Origin: Synergistaceae bacterium
GTDB taxonomy: Bacteria; Synergistota; Synergistia; Synergistales; Aminobacteriaceae
NCBI GenBank assembly: GCA_017458545.1
Contig: JAFTBA010000222.1
Location: 1 to 12,666, forward strand
DNA length: 12,666 nucleotides
Reading direction: 5' to 3'
Shown here: positions 1 to 6,294 of the stretch, piece by piece
Position numbering within the stretch: the stretch's first letter is position 1
Layout: each line of letters starts with the position of its first letter
The notes under the pieces: generated by a model
Databases searched by the model: none
Told to the model about the DNA's origin: nothing
The model's input: the letters and a program-made list of their open reading frames with translations, nothing else
Position numbers and translations under genes: made by a program

Positions 1-2
1 AG

Positions 3-464
3 AAGAAGCTGACGCTGAAGATTGCTGCCGCTGAGAAAGCTGAAACGAATGATGACACGAAATCGCCTAAAGATACGCAGACTACCCCGGCTGACCCTGA
101 CGATGAAGAGTCAGATACTCCTGAAGAGCCTGAAGAGGAAGCGACCGAATCACCGCAGGATGACGAGGAAGATGCAGCACATTCTGAAGGTGAGTACGTG
201 ATTGTCGCAGAGTTGGGAGAGATTTCGCGCGATGTCGAAGGGCTGTATGACTTCAGTGTTGTGTTGAGTGATGATGCTGTTGCAGGTGCGGAATTAGTGT
301 ACATTGCGAACAGCTCGGAACCTTCAAGCGATGATGAGATCGCAGAGTTCTTCGATGAGACAGGGAAAGAAACTTCAGAAGTTCCTGAGAGCAGACACAT
401 AACAATTTCAATCTGGCTCAATAAAGAAGTGATTTACAACCCTGCTGTAGGTATCAGAAAGTAA
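3..464 (+). CDS. 3' end of acidic-linker protein, probably surface-associated (5' partial)
   Basis: The reading frame is open from the left edge (first full codon at position 3) to a TAA at 462-464, so the start is outside the window. About 153 residues are visible. After a short lysine-rich piece (KKLTLK), residues ~13-58 are a low-complexity linker rich in Asp, Glu, Pro, Thr and Ser. A compact C-terminal part follows, beginning near EGEYVIVAELG and ending IWLNKEVIYNPAVGIRK; its alternating hydrophobic pattern suggests a beta-rich domain. An internal GTG at 198 is unlikely to be the start, because the frame and its composition continue upstream. I recall similar C-terminal domains in large exported proteins of Synergistota, but this is unverified memory. 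The end lacks the GGGC-hydrophobic-RRK sorting tail seen in the large protein at 6295-11139. Function unknown. Confidence 0.75.
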   Translation, partial: KKLTLKIAAAEKAETNDDTKSPKDTQTTPADPDDEESDTPEEPEEEATESPQDDEEDAAHSEGEYVIVAELGEISRDVEGLYDFSVVLSDDAVAGAELVYIANSSEPSSDDEIAEFFDETGKETSEVPESRHITISIWLNKEVIYNPAVGIRK

Positions 465-483
465 GGATACAAAACAAAAAATT

Positions 484-520
484 AATCCCTCAGCCGTAAT
501 TTGACTGGGGGATTTTTTTA
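484..520. terminator. Rho-independent terminator, probably bidirectional
   Basis: A 10-bp stem (AATCCCTCAG at 484-493 pairing with CTGGGGGATT at 505-514, one G-T wobble) encloses an 11-nt loop. On the plus strand it runs into a T tract (513-519), ending the gene at 3-464. On the minus strand the same stem is followed by a T-rich stretch, because the plus strand reads A-rich at about 471-483. It can therefore also end the convergent def-fmt unit, whose stop is at 563. Confidence 0.85.
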
Positions 521-562
521 TACTTAATTTTATAGGCAGCTTGAAGGTCTATACATTAATCT

Positions 563-1507
563 TTAACTCGTATGTGAGATGTTTGTTCCTGTTTTGAGTC
601 TTATACCTGCTGCCCATTCACGAGCCGGCATTCTTTTTTTCCCTTCGGCCTGAACCTCAACGAGTTCAACGCAATAATCAGAGCATGAAATCACGGGATT
701 GCCTTCAACACTCATGACCTGCCCCGAATCTCCCGGCTTAATATCTCTTCTCACTGAGGCACGCCAAATCTTTAAGCGTTTCGAGTTTGCCGTAACAAAA
801 GCTCCTCCCGACATATCCAGAGCTCGTACTGTATTAACGAATCTTTCGGCACTGAATGAGAACGACAAAATAAAATCTGTCTTGCTGATTTTAGGCGCGT
901 AAGTCGCAAGTTCGTCATTCTGTGGTGTGAACTTCAGTTCGTTTTTGCTCAGGGTTTCGAGCGCAATACTGCTCCCGATTACGGCAAGCCTCGCATAAAT
1001 ATCCGACGCGTTCTCACTGTCGTTAATCACAATTTCGGACTGCGCAAGTATTTCCCCTGCGTCCATCGCCTGAGCTAATCTGAATACCGTTACTCCTGTT
1101 CGTTTCCTTCCGTCCAGAATCGCCCGTTGAACAGGAGCTGCCCCCCTGTATTCGGGGAGCAGTGAAGGGTGAATGTTGAGGCACATACGCTGCAAAAAAG
1201 GCTCACGGATTATCTGCCCGAAGTCAATCACAAATATAATATCCGGATTCTCACTGCCTAATGCTGAAATGAGTCCGTCATTCTCATTGAGTTTCCCGGT
1301 ACGCGTAACATTAAGTCCTAGCGATGAGGCTTTCAGTTCAACTGCTGAAGGATTCTCCCTGTTGTTACGCCCCGAACGCGTAGGATTACCCGTGATTATC
1401 CGCCTGAACTCCATGCCTTTACGGGTCATCTCTTCCAGACATAACGCTGCAAACTGTCCTGTACCTGTGAACCAGATATTTTTATGTTTGAATGTCTCTG
1501 TGTTCAC
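563..1507 (-). CDS. fmt: Methionyl-tRNA formyltransferase
   Basis: Transfers the formyl group of 10-formyltetrahydrofolate to Met-tRNA(fMet), making the initiator tRNA for bacterial translation; cytoplasmic. The formyltransferase signature is clear: NIHPSLLPEYRGAAPVQ at residues ~111-127 holds the catalytic Asn111 and His113, and AMDAGE places the catalytic Asp at 149. These match the Asn/His/Asp triad of E. coli Fmt with a small offset. The C-terminal part (~residues 205-314) fits the tRNA-binding domain. I chose the GTG at 1507-1505: it gives 314 residues (E. coli 315), an AGGAGG lies at 1524-1519 with an 11-nt spacer, and the N-terminus begins at the expected Rossmann strand (NIWFTGTGQFA). 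The frame stays open 25 codons further upstream, but those codons lie inside def. The gene starts one base after the def stop, so translation is probably coupled. One oddity is that the usual G-T-P turn in the first loop reads G-T-G here. Confidence 0.95.
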   Translation of the reverse strand: MNTETFKHKNIWFTGTGQFAALCLEEMTRKGMEFRRIITGNPTRSGRNNRENPSAVELKASSLGLNVTRTGKLNENDGLISALGSENPDIIFVIDFGQIIREPFLQRMCLNIHPSLLPEYRGAAPVQRAILDGRKRTGVTVFRLAQAMDAGEILAQSEIVINDSENASDIYARLAVIGSSIALETLSKNELKFTPQNDELATYAPKISKTDFILSFSFSAERFVNTVRALDMSGGAFVTANSKRLKIWRASVRRDIKPGDSGQVMSVEGNPVISCSDYCVELVEVQAEGKKRMPAREWAAGIRLKTGTNISHTS

Positions 1508-1508
1508 C

Positions 1509-2039
1509 CTAGAAGTGTCCTCCTGTATGCTTAGCAGTTTTCTTTTTGATTGCGTTGCGTTTGAGGTTCGACAGGTAATCAATGAAAAGTTTACCGTTCA
1601 GATGATCCATCTCGTGAAGAAATGCACGTGCTGTATAATCTTCCCCTTCAATCGTATGAGTCTCTCCGTTCAAATCCTGAGTCTCTATCTTAACCCATTT
1701 AGGCCGCGTAACATGCGCGTATATTCCGGGAAAACTCAGGCAGCCCTCTTCACCTTCCTGAATGCCTTTTTGATCTGTTACTTTGGGATTAATCAGAACA
1801 TAGCTTTTACCATCGTATTCAATCACAGCTACTTTCTTGAGAACTCCTACCTGCGGCGCTGCAAGTCCTACTCCGTCATGCACACGCATTGACGAAAAAA
1901 GTATCTTAACAAACTCCGCTAAATCATTATCGAAAACTGTTACAGGTTCAGAAATTTTTTTGAGTCTCGGATCAGGGTACTTGAGAACTTCGAGAATACC
2001 GTCTGAAGGTTTTGATGTTAATATCGTTTCACCGCTCAA
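1509..2039 (-). CDS. def: Peptide deformylase
   Basis: Metallo-hydrolase that removes the N-formyl group from nascent proteins; cytoplasmic, acting at the ribosome exit. All three family motifs are present: GVGLAAPQ (residues 56-63, with Gln63 in the active site), EEGCLS (97-102, Cys100 a metal ligand) and HEMDH (142-146, His142 and His146 metal ligands, Glu143 the general base). Length is 176 residues against about 169 for E. coli. The start is a TTG at 2039-2037. A GGGAG lies 12 nt upstream, and no in-frame ATG or GTG precedes the conserved YPDPRLKKISEPV segment. The N-terminus carries about 14 more residues than the shortest homologues, so a slightly later non-ATG start cannot be excluded. 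It is the first gene of a def-fmt unit, a very common bacterial pairing, and is transcribed from the promoter at 2076-2103. Confidence 0.95.
   Translation of the reverse strand: MSGETILTSKPSDGILEVLKYPDPRLKKISEPVTVFDNDLAEFVKILFSSMRVHDGVGLAAPQVGVLKKVAVIEYDGKSYVLINPKVTDQKGIQEGEEGCLSFPGIYAHVTRPKWVKIETQDLNGETHTIEGEDYTARAFLHEMDHLNGKLFIDYLSNLKRNAIKKKTAKHTGGHF
1519..1524 (-). promoter_or_regulatory. Ribosome binding site of fmt inside def
   Basis: AGGAGG on the minus strand lies within the last codons of def, 11 nt before the GTG at 1507. It is the only good Shine-Dalgarno near the fmt N-terminus and decides in favour of the GTG start. Confidence 0.7.
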
Positions 2040-2075
2040 AATTTTTTCACGCTCCCTTTAAGATTTTTTCTGTCC

Positions 2076-2103
2076 ATTTTATTGTTTTAATGCGATTAGT
2101 CAA
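2076..2103 (-). promoter_or_regulatory. Sigma-70-type promoter for def-fmt
   Basis: On the minus strand, TTGACT (2103-2098) and TAAAAT (2081-2076) are separated by 16 nt. The -10 box is about 36 bp upstream of the def TTG. Assigned by consensus only. It is back to back with the ctsR promoter, the two -35 boxes being 9 bp apart. Confidence 0.65.
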
Positions 2104-2111
2104 TTTGAACT

Positions 2112-2128
2112 ATTGATTATCCCTGACC
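2112..2128 (+). promoter_or_regulatory. Possible degenerate CtsR operator
   Basis: CtsR of Firmicutes binds tandem heptads (rGTCAAA-3 nt-rGTCAAA, or the reverse complement). Here ATTGATT, ATC and CCTGACC match the reverse-complement layout with the right 3-nt spacing, but only 5 of 7 positions fit in each heptad. It overlaps the -35 box and spacer of the ctsR promoter, where an autoregulatory operator is expected. The match is weak and may be chance. Confidence 0.25.
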
Positions 2129-2141
2129 TAGAAAATATAAT
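2113..2141 (+). promoter_or_regulatory. Sigma-70-type promoter for ctsR-clpC(-azlCD)
   Basis: TTGATT at 2113-2118 and a perfect TATAAT at 2136-2141 are separated by 17 nt. The predicted transcript starts near 2148, giving a leader of about 45 nt before the TTG at 2195. No CIRCE-type inverted repeat was seen. Consensus-based call. Confidence 0.75.
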
Positions 2142-2156
2142 TACATGCTTGTAATT
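2139..2156. repeat. Perfect 7-bp inverted repeat over the ctsR -10 box
   Basis: AATTACA (2139-2145), a 4-nt spacer (TGCT) and TGTAATT (2150-2156) form a perfect dyad overlapping the end of the TATAAT and the predicted start of transcription. The position suits a repressor operator. Its A+T-rich sequence does not resemble the known CtsR heptads, so the binding protein is unknown. Confidence 0.5.
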
Positions 2157-2178
2157 TTATAGTAAGCGTTTAATTTTT

Positions 2179-2185
2179 AAGGAGG
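2179..2185 (+). promoter_or_regulatory. Ribosome binding site of ctsR, selects the TTG at 2195
   Basis: AAGGAGG is a near-perfect Shine-Dalgarno. The TTG directly abutting it (2186) has no spacer, the TTG at 2195 has an ideal 9-nt spacer, and the ATG at 2204 would have 18 nt. The TTG at 2195 is therefore preferred. Confidence 0.75.
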
Positions 2186-2194
2186 TTGATTTTT

Positions 2195-2662
2195 TTGGAC
2201 AGAATGCGCAATTTAGCCCGTGATATTGAACGTTACATACTTGAACTGCTAGAAGATGTTGACGAGGATTTCATCAGTCTCAGAAGAAAAGAACTCGCTG
2301 AAAAATTCTCTTGCGTTCCAAGTCAGATTAATTACGTCTTACGCAGCAGATTCTCCCCCGAACACGGCTACTTAATCGAAAGCAGAAGAGGCGAACACGG
2401 TTACATCAAAATACTCAGAATAACCTGCGACAGTTCAGACGAAAAAATTAATCACATCGCTGACCTCGTCGGTGAAGGTTTATCCCTCAGGGAAGCTCAA
2501 AGACTTTTGGAGGCGTTACAGGCAAGAGGCTTCATCACTGCAAGAGAAAGACTGCTCATTGAAATAGCCGTCCGTCATGTCGCAGGTGACAGCACAGTCG
2601 TTCAAAACAGAAAAATTGCCGACCTCATCAAAAGTATGCTCGGCGTAATCATCACAAATTAA
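2195..2662 (+). CDS. ctsR: CtsR, transcriptional repressor of class III heat-shock (clp) genes
   Basis: Dimeric winged helix-turn-helix repressor of clp genes, released at heat shock. From the TTG at 2195 it has 155 residues, the usual family length (B. subtilis about 154). The DNA-binding domain is well conserved: residues 31-52 (RKELAEKFSCVPSQINYVLR, then SRF) match the B. subtilis helix-turn-helix, and IESRRGEHGYIKI (61-73) is the wing. The C-terminal helical dimerisation part (~84-129, containing LSLREAQRLLEALQ) also fits. One oddity is that the wing tip reads R-G-E-H-G-Y, whereas Bacillus CtsR has R-G-G-G-G-Y; the glycine loop is the described heat sensor. clpC follows after 30 nt, which suggests a two-gene heat-shock core that CtsR itself represses. 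Confident about the family; the thermosensing behaviour is inferred. Confidence 0.95.
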   Translation: MDRMRNLARDIERYILELLEDVDEDFISLRRKELAEKFSCVPSQINYVLRSRFSPEHGYLIESRRGEHGYIKILRITCDSSDEKINHIADLVGEGLSLREAQRLLEALQARGFITARERLLIEIAVRHVAGDSTVVQNRKIADLIKSMLGVIITN

Positions 2663-2692
2663 AACAAAACAAAAACAAAGGAGCAGTTTACA

Positions 2693-5173
2693 ATGTGGCA
2701 GTTCTACACGGAAAGAGCTAAAAGAGTAATTCAGCTCGCTCATCAGGAAGCTACTAACATGGGTCATGCTATGGTCGAACCTGAACACCTCCTCATAGGA
2801 CTACTCAATGAGGGCGGAGGTGTCGCTTGTCAGGCACTCACTGAATTAGGCGTTGACCCCGAAAATTTAGCAGACCATATACGCGACTTAGTCGGAAAAT
2901 CTCAGGACATCATCGCTAAATCCGTTGACCTCCCAATGAGCCAGAGAATGAAACGCGCTTTAGACCTCGCTATGGTTGAAGCACGCAAAATGGGTGTCAA
3001 TTATGTCGACACTGAACACATGTTACTAGGAATACTCGGTGATGATTCAGGCTTGGCCATTCAGCAGTTCAAAACTATGGGACTCACACTCTCTGCCGTA
3101 TCTAAACAGGTCAATGAAATTCTTGCTGAGAGTTCGGGCAAACAGTCAGCAAAAACAGCTTCAAATTCAAACACTGACCCTAATTCAAAACGTAAAGTAA
3201 AAGTTAAAACCCCTACACTTGACCACTTAGGCACTGATTTAACCGAACGCGCTAAAAACGGCGAATTAGACCCCGTAATAGGCCGCGAAAAAGAAATCAA
3301 ACGCGTAATGCAGGTCTTATGCCGACGCACTAAAAGCAATCCCGTCCTAATCGGCGACCCCGGTGTCGGCAAAACTGCAGTAGTTGAAGGCTTAGCAAGG
3401 CAGATAGCTTCAGGTACTGTTCCTGAACCTTTAAGAGACAAAAGAATAATTCAGCTCAATATGGGTACACTCGTTGCAGGTACTAAATACAGAGGCGAAT
3501 TTGAAGACAGACTCCGCAGAATCGTTAAGGAACTCACTGACAGCAAAGGTGATGTAATACTTTTTGTTGACGAGGTGCATACCATCATAGGCGCAGGTAA
3601 TGCCGAAGGTGCTACCGATGCCGCTAACATTCTCAAACCCGAAATATCACGCGGAGCATTCCAGCTCATAGGCGCAACTACTCAGGACGAGTACAGAAAA
3701 TATGTTGAACGCGATGCAGCACTCGAAAGAAGATTCCAGCCCGTTCAGGTCGATGAACCTGCTGTTGACGATGCCGTCAAAATACTCAGGGGACTCAAAG
3801 ACAGGTACGAGAACCATCATCATGTAACTTACACTGATGACGCTATAAATGCAGCCGCTAAATTATCATCGCGTTACATTCAGGACAGATTTTTACCCGA
3901 CAAAGGTATTGATTTAATTGATGAGGCCGGCGCAAGAACAAGGCTTTTAGGACTCGAACCCCCTGAGTATATTCATGAGATTGAACGCAGGCTTGAGGAC
4001 GTTCAGCACCGTAAGGAAGAGGCTGTTATGTCCGAACAGTACGAGCTAGCTACTGAGTTAAGAGACAGGGAACACAAAATTTCCGATGAACTCGATGCTG
4101 CAAAAAGCGCGTGGCTCAAAAACCGAAAGAATGAAAAACGCAGAATTACTGCCGAAGACATCGCAACAGTAGTAGCAGAACAGACAGGTATTCCAGTTAA
4201 ACAGCTCACTGAAGCTGAGACTACAAGACTGCTCAAAATGGAGGAGGAAATCTCTAAGCGTTTAATCGGTCAGGACGAAGCTGTCAGTGCCGTTGCAAGA
4301 GCTATCAGGAGAGCACGTACAGGACTCAGAGACCCAAGACGGCCTATAGGAAGTTTCCTGTTTATGGGGCCTACGGGAGTCGGTAAGACTGAACTTGCAA
4401 GGTGCTTGGCAAGATTCCTTTTCGGGCGCGAGGACGCTATGATTAGGATCGACATGAGCGAGTTCATGGAACGTCATGAGGTCTCGAAATTAGTCGGAGC
4501 TCCTCCGGGTTACGTAGGCCATGAACAGGGCGGTAAATTAACCGAAACAGTAAGACGCAAACCTTACAGCGTCGTGCTGTTCGACGAAATCGAAAAAGCT
4601 CACCCTGATGTTTTCAACATATTATTGCAGGTGCTTGATGACGGTAAACTGACTGACGGCAGAGGACGCAAAGTAGATTTCCGCAACACAGTGATAATCA
4701 TGACGAGCAATGTAGGCGCAAAAGAAGCACAGCAGGGTAATTCGTTAGGTTTCGGAATGAGTGCTGAGTCCCAGAGCGAAAGAGATTGGGAACGTGTTAA
4801 AGCAATAATACTTGAAGAGGCTAACAGGACATTCAGACCCGAATTTTTGAACCGTATTGATGAAATGGCAGTGTTCAAACCGTTATCGAAAGATAATCTC
4901 ATGAGGATTATTGATACTATGCTTGATGATCTGTCGTTGAGGCTCGATACTAAAGGAGTCAAAATAAACGTTGCCGATGATGTCAAAGCCAAAATACTCG
5001 AAAAAGGTTACAAGCCCAAATACGGCGCAAGACCTTTAAGAAGGGCTATACAGTCAATACTCGAAGACAAGTTATCAGATTTTATGCTCTCAGGGAAAAT
5101 TCCCGACGGCGATTCAACAATAAGCGTTAATCTTAAAGGTGAAGAACTCACATGCGAACTTCAGGGAGTATAG
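2693..5173 (+). CDS. clpC: ClpC, AAA+ unfoldase of the ClpCP protease
   Basis: Hexameric ATPase that unfolds substrates and feeds them to ClpP; cytoplasmic. The 826 residues show the whole family layout: a Clp N-domain with two repeats (~1-145), a linker, AAA1 with Walker A GDPGVGKT (221-228), pore loop KYRG (265-268) and Walker B VILFVDE (288-294), a UVR/M-domain-type coiled coil (~425-480, with SEQYELATELRDRE at 447-460), AAA2 with Walker A GPTGVGKT (559-566) and Walker B VVLFDE (627-632), and a C-terminal D2 small domain (GARPLRRAI at 778-786). The ClpP-docking tripeptide is LGF (685-687). The M-domain distinguishes it from ClpA, and its length from ClpB. AAAGGAG with a 9-nt spacer precedes the ATG. 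ctsR lies 30 nt upstream. There is no mcsA/mcsB, the usual Firmicute partners and adaptors. The last 22 nt overlap azlC. Confidence 0.97.
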   Translation: MWQFYTERAKRVIQLAHQEATNMGHAMVEPEHLLIGLLNEGGGVACQALTELGVDPENLADHIRDLVGKSQDIIAKSVDLPMSQRMKRALDLAMVEARKMGVNYVDTEHMLLGILGDDSGLAIQQFKTMGLTLSAVSKQVNEILAESSGKQSAKTASNSNTDPNSKRKVKVKTPTLDHLGTDLTERAKNGELDPVIGREKEIKRVMQVLCRRTKSNPVLIGDPGVGKTAVVEGLARQIASGTVPEPLRDKRIIQLNMGTLVAGTKYRGEFEDRLRRIVKELTDSKGDVILFVDEVHTIIGAGNAEGATDAANILKPEISRGAFQLIGATTQDEYRKYVERDAALERRFQPVQVDEPAVDDAVKILRGLKDRYENHHHVTYTDDAINAAAKLSSRYIQDRFLPDKGIDLIDEAGARTRLLGLEPPEYIHEIERRLEDVQHRKEEAVMSEQYELATELRDREHKISDELDAAKSAWLKNRKNEKRRITAEDIATVVAEQTGIPVKQLTEAETTRLLKMEEEISKRLIGQDEAVSAVARAIRRARTGLRDPRRPIGSFLFMGPTGVGKTELARCLARFLFGREDAMIRIDMSEFMERHEVSKLVGAPPGYVGHEQGGKLTETVRRKPYSVVLFDEIEKAHPDVFNILLQVLDDGKLTDGRGRKVDFRNTVIIMTSNVGAKEAQQGNSLGFGMSAESQSERDWERVKAIILEEANRTFRPEFLNRIDEMAVFKPLSKDNLMRIIDTMLDDLSLRLDTKGVKINVADDVKAKILEKGYKPKYGARPLRRAIQSILEDKLSDFMLSGKIPDGDSTISVNLKGEELTCELQGV

Positions 5174-5823
5174 CGAGGGCATTGCGCGATACTTTCCCTG
5201 TAATGGCCGGCTATATGGTCTTGGGTATAGGTTTCGGAATACTTCTTAGGGCTAAGGGTTACGGGGCGTTATGGTCATTGGCTATGGGGCTGGCGATTTA
5301 CTCAGGGACTATGCAGTACGTTGCGATAGAAATGATGTCGGGAGGTGCTGCATTAGCCGACACAGCTATGACAGCGTTCCTGATGGGTGCAAGACATATA
5401 TTCTACGGCTTAACCATGTCCGAACGTTACAGGAACGTTCACGGCCTGAGGAAAGCGTATATGATTTACGCGCTTACTGATGAGACGTATTCGCTTGTGT
5501 GCAGGTCTGACGATGAGGATTACTGCTTTTGGGTATCGCTCTTAGACCATTCTTACTGGCTCGCAGGAGGTGTAACGGGTGCGCTTCTGGGTGAAGTGCT
5601 GCCGTTTGACTCAAGGGGTATTGACTTCGCATTGACAGCACTGTTCGTGAGCATATGCACTGAACAATGGCTTAACACTGAGAATCATCAGCCTGCTTTA
5701 ACGGGGCTTATAGGGAGCGTTATGTGCCTGATTATATTCGGAGCTGAGAGTTTTCTGATACCGTCAATGATGATTATTACGCTGGTACTCTTAATGCTGA
5801 GGGGGCGGAACGGTAATGTTTGA
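5152..5823 (+). CDS. azlC: AzlC family branched-chain amino-acid export permease, large subunit
   Basis: Integral membrane protein; with AzlD it forms an exporter of branched-chain amino acids and analogues (AzlCD of Bacillus, YgaZH of E. coli). The 223 residues contain several hydrophobic segments and the family landmarks: GYMVLGIGFGILL near residue 20, YSGTMQYVAIEMM near 48, FLMGARHIFYGL (~75-86), and a conserved DETYSLV (~107-113). The ATG at 5152 has AAAGGTGA nine nucleotides upstream and lies inside the end of clpC (22-nt overlap), so it is probably translated by coupling with clpC and shares the heat-shock transcript. azlD overlaps its end by 8 nt. The substrate is inferred from the family; other small neutral amino acids are possible. 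Confidence 0.9.
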   Translation: MRTSGSIARALRDTFPVMAGYMVLGIGFGILLRAKGYGALWSLAMGLAIYSGTMQYVAIEMMSGGAALADTAMTAFLMGARHIFYGLTMSERYRNVHGLRKAYMIYALTDETYSLVCRSDDEDYCFWVSLLDHSYWLAGGVTGALLGEVLPFDSRGIDFALTALFVSICTEQWLNTENHQPALTGLIGSVMCLIIFGAESFLIPSMMIITLVLLMLRGRNGNV

Positions 5824-6139
5824 CGTTCACGCAGGATATATAGTGATAATTTCGGGAGCTGTTACGGCGTTATTGCGCTTTCTGCCGTTCATTGCGTTCG
5901 GGAAAAGGAGACCGGGTTTTATTCTGTACTTGGGTGGTGTACTGCCTCCTGCGGTTATGGCTATGTTAGCGGTATACTGTCTGAGAGGCGTGAATATCCT
6001 CTCAGGCTCGCACGGATTACCCGAAGCTATAGCGTGCTGTGCAGTTGCTGCCCTTCACGTGTGGAAAAGAAAAATGCTGCTGAGTATTACTGCAGGTACA
6101 GCGGTATATATGTTTATGGTTCAGGTAATTTTTGCTTAA
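5816..6139 (+). CDS. azlD: AzlD family branched-chain amino-acid export permease, small subunit
   Basis: Small membrane partner of AzlC, 107 residues with about four hydrophobic segments, typical of the family. Recognisable stretches are ALLRFLPFIAFGKRRPGF (~19-36), YLGGVLPPAVMAMLAVY (~38-54), the HVWKRKMLLSI turn (~81-91) and a final hydrophobic helix. The ATG at 5816 overlaps the azlC stop by 8 nt, and a G-rich Shine-Dalgarno (GAGGGGG) lies just upstream, so the two subunits are probably made together. It is the last gene of the ctsR-clpC-azlC-azlD run; a hairpin terminator begins 17 nt after the stop. Confidence 0.92.
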   Translation: MFDVHAGYIVIISGAVTALLRFLPFIAFGKRRPGFILYLGGVLPPAVMAMLAVYCLRGVNILSGSHGLPEAIACCAVAALHVWKRKMLLSITAGTAVYMFMVQVIFA

Positions 6140-6155
6140 TGAAAATTCAACAAAG

Positions 6156-6190
6156 TCAGGCGCATATTATTTGTGCCTGAAAAATTTTTT
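6156..6190 (+). terminator. Rho-independent terminator after azlD
   Basis: TCAGGCGCA (6156-6164) pairs with TGTGCCTGA (6172-6180), 9 bp with one wobble and a 7-nt loop. AAAA and then six T (6185-6190) follow. The four A between stem and T run make it slightly less ideal. Confidence 0.7.
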
Positions 6191-6223
6191 ACGGGTCTTG
6201 TCCTGCCAAACCTGAACATTAAA

Positions 6224-6251
6224 TTGACAGAAACATTATAATGAATAAAAA
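6224..6251 (+). promoter_or_regulatory. Candidate promoter of the large exported protein
   Basis: A perfect TTGACA (6224-6229) is followed 16 nt later by TAAAAA (6246-6251). An alternative is the perfect TATAAT at 6237-6242, but it lies only 7 nt from the TTGACA and would need a poor -35 further upstream (near 6213). Either would give a short leader before the ATG at 6295. Confidence 0.45.
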
Positions 6252-6294
6252 ATGTAAACCCAAACTCAAAATTTTTATGGAGGTCATAAATTTC

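Noticed and set aside
1173..1892. Plus-strand 239-codon frame antisense to fmt and def
   Set aside because: It lies wholly opposite two well-supported genes with catalytic motifs and resembles no known protein.
2098..2111. Palindromic operator AGTCAATTTGAACT between the two promoters
   Set aside because: Only the outer three pairs and one inner pair match; the remaining pairs fail, so it is not a convincing dyad.
6241..6294. Upstream in-frame ATG extending the large exported protein by 18 residues
   Set aside because: The ATG overlaps a promoter-like TATAAT, and the extension is charged and precedes a normal signal peptide. The ATG at 6295 has GGAGG upstream.
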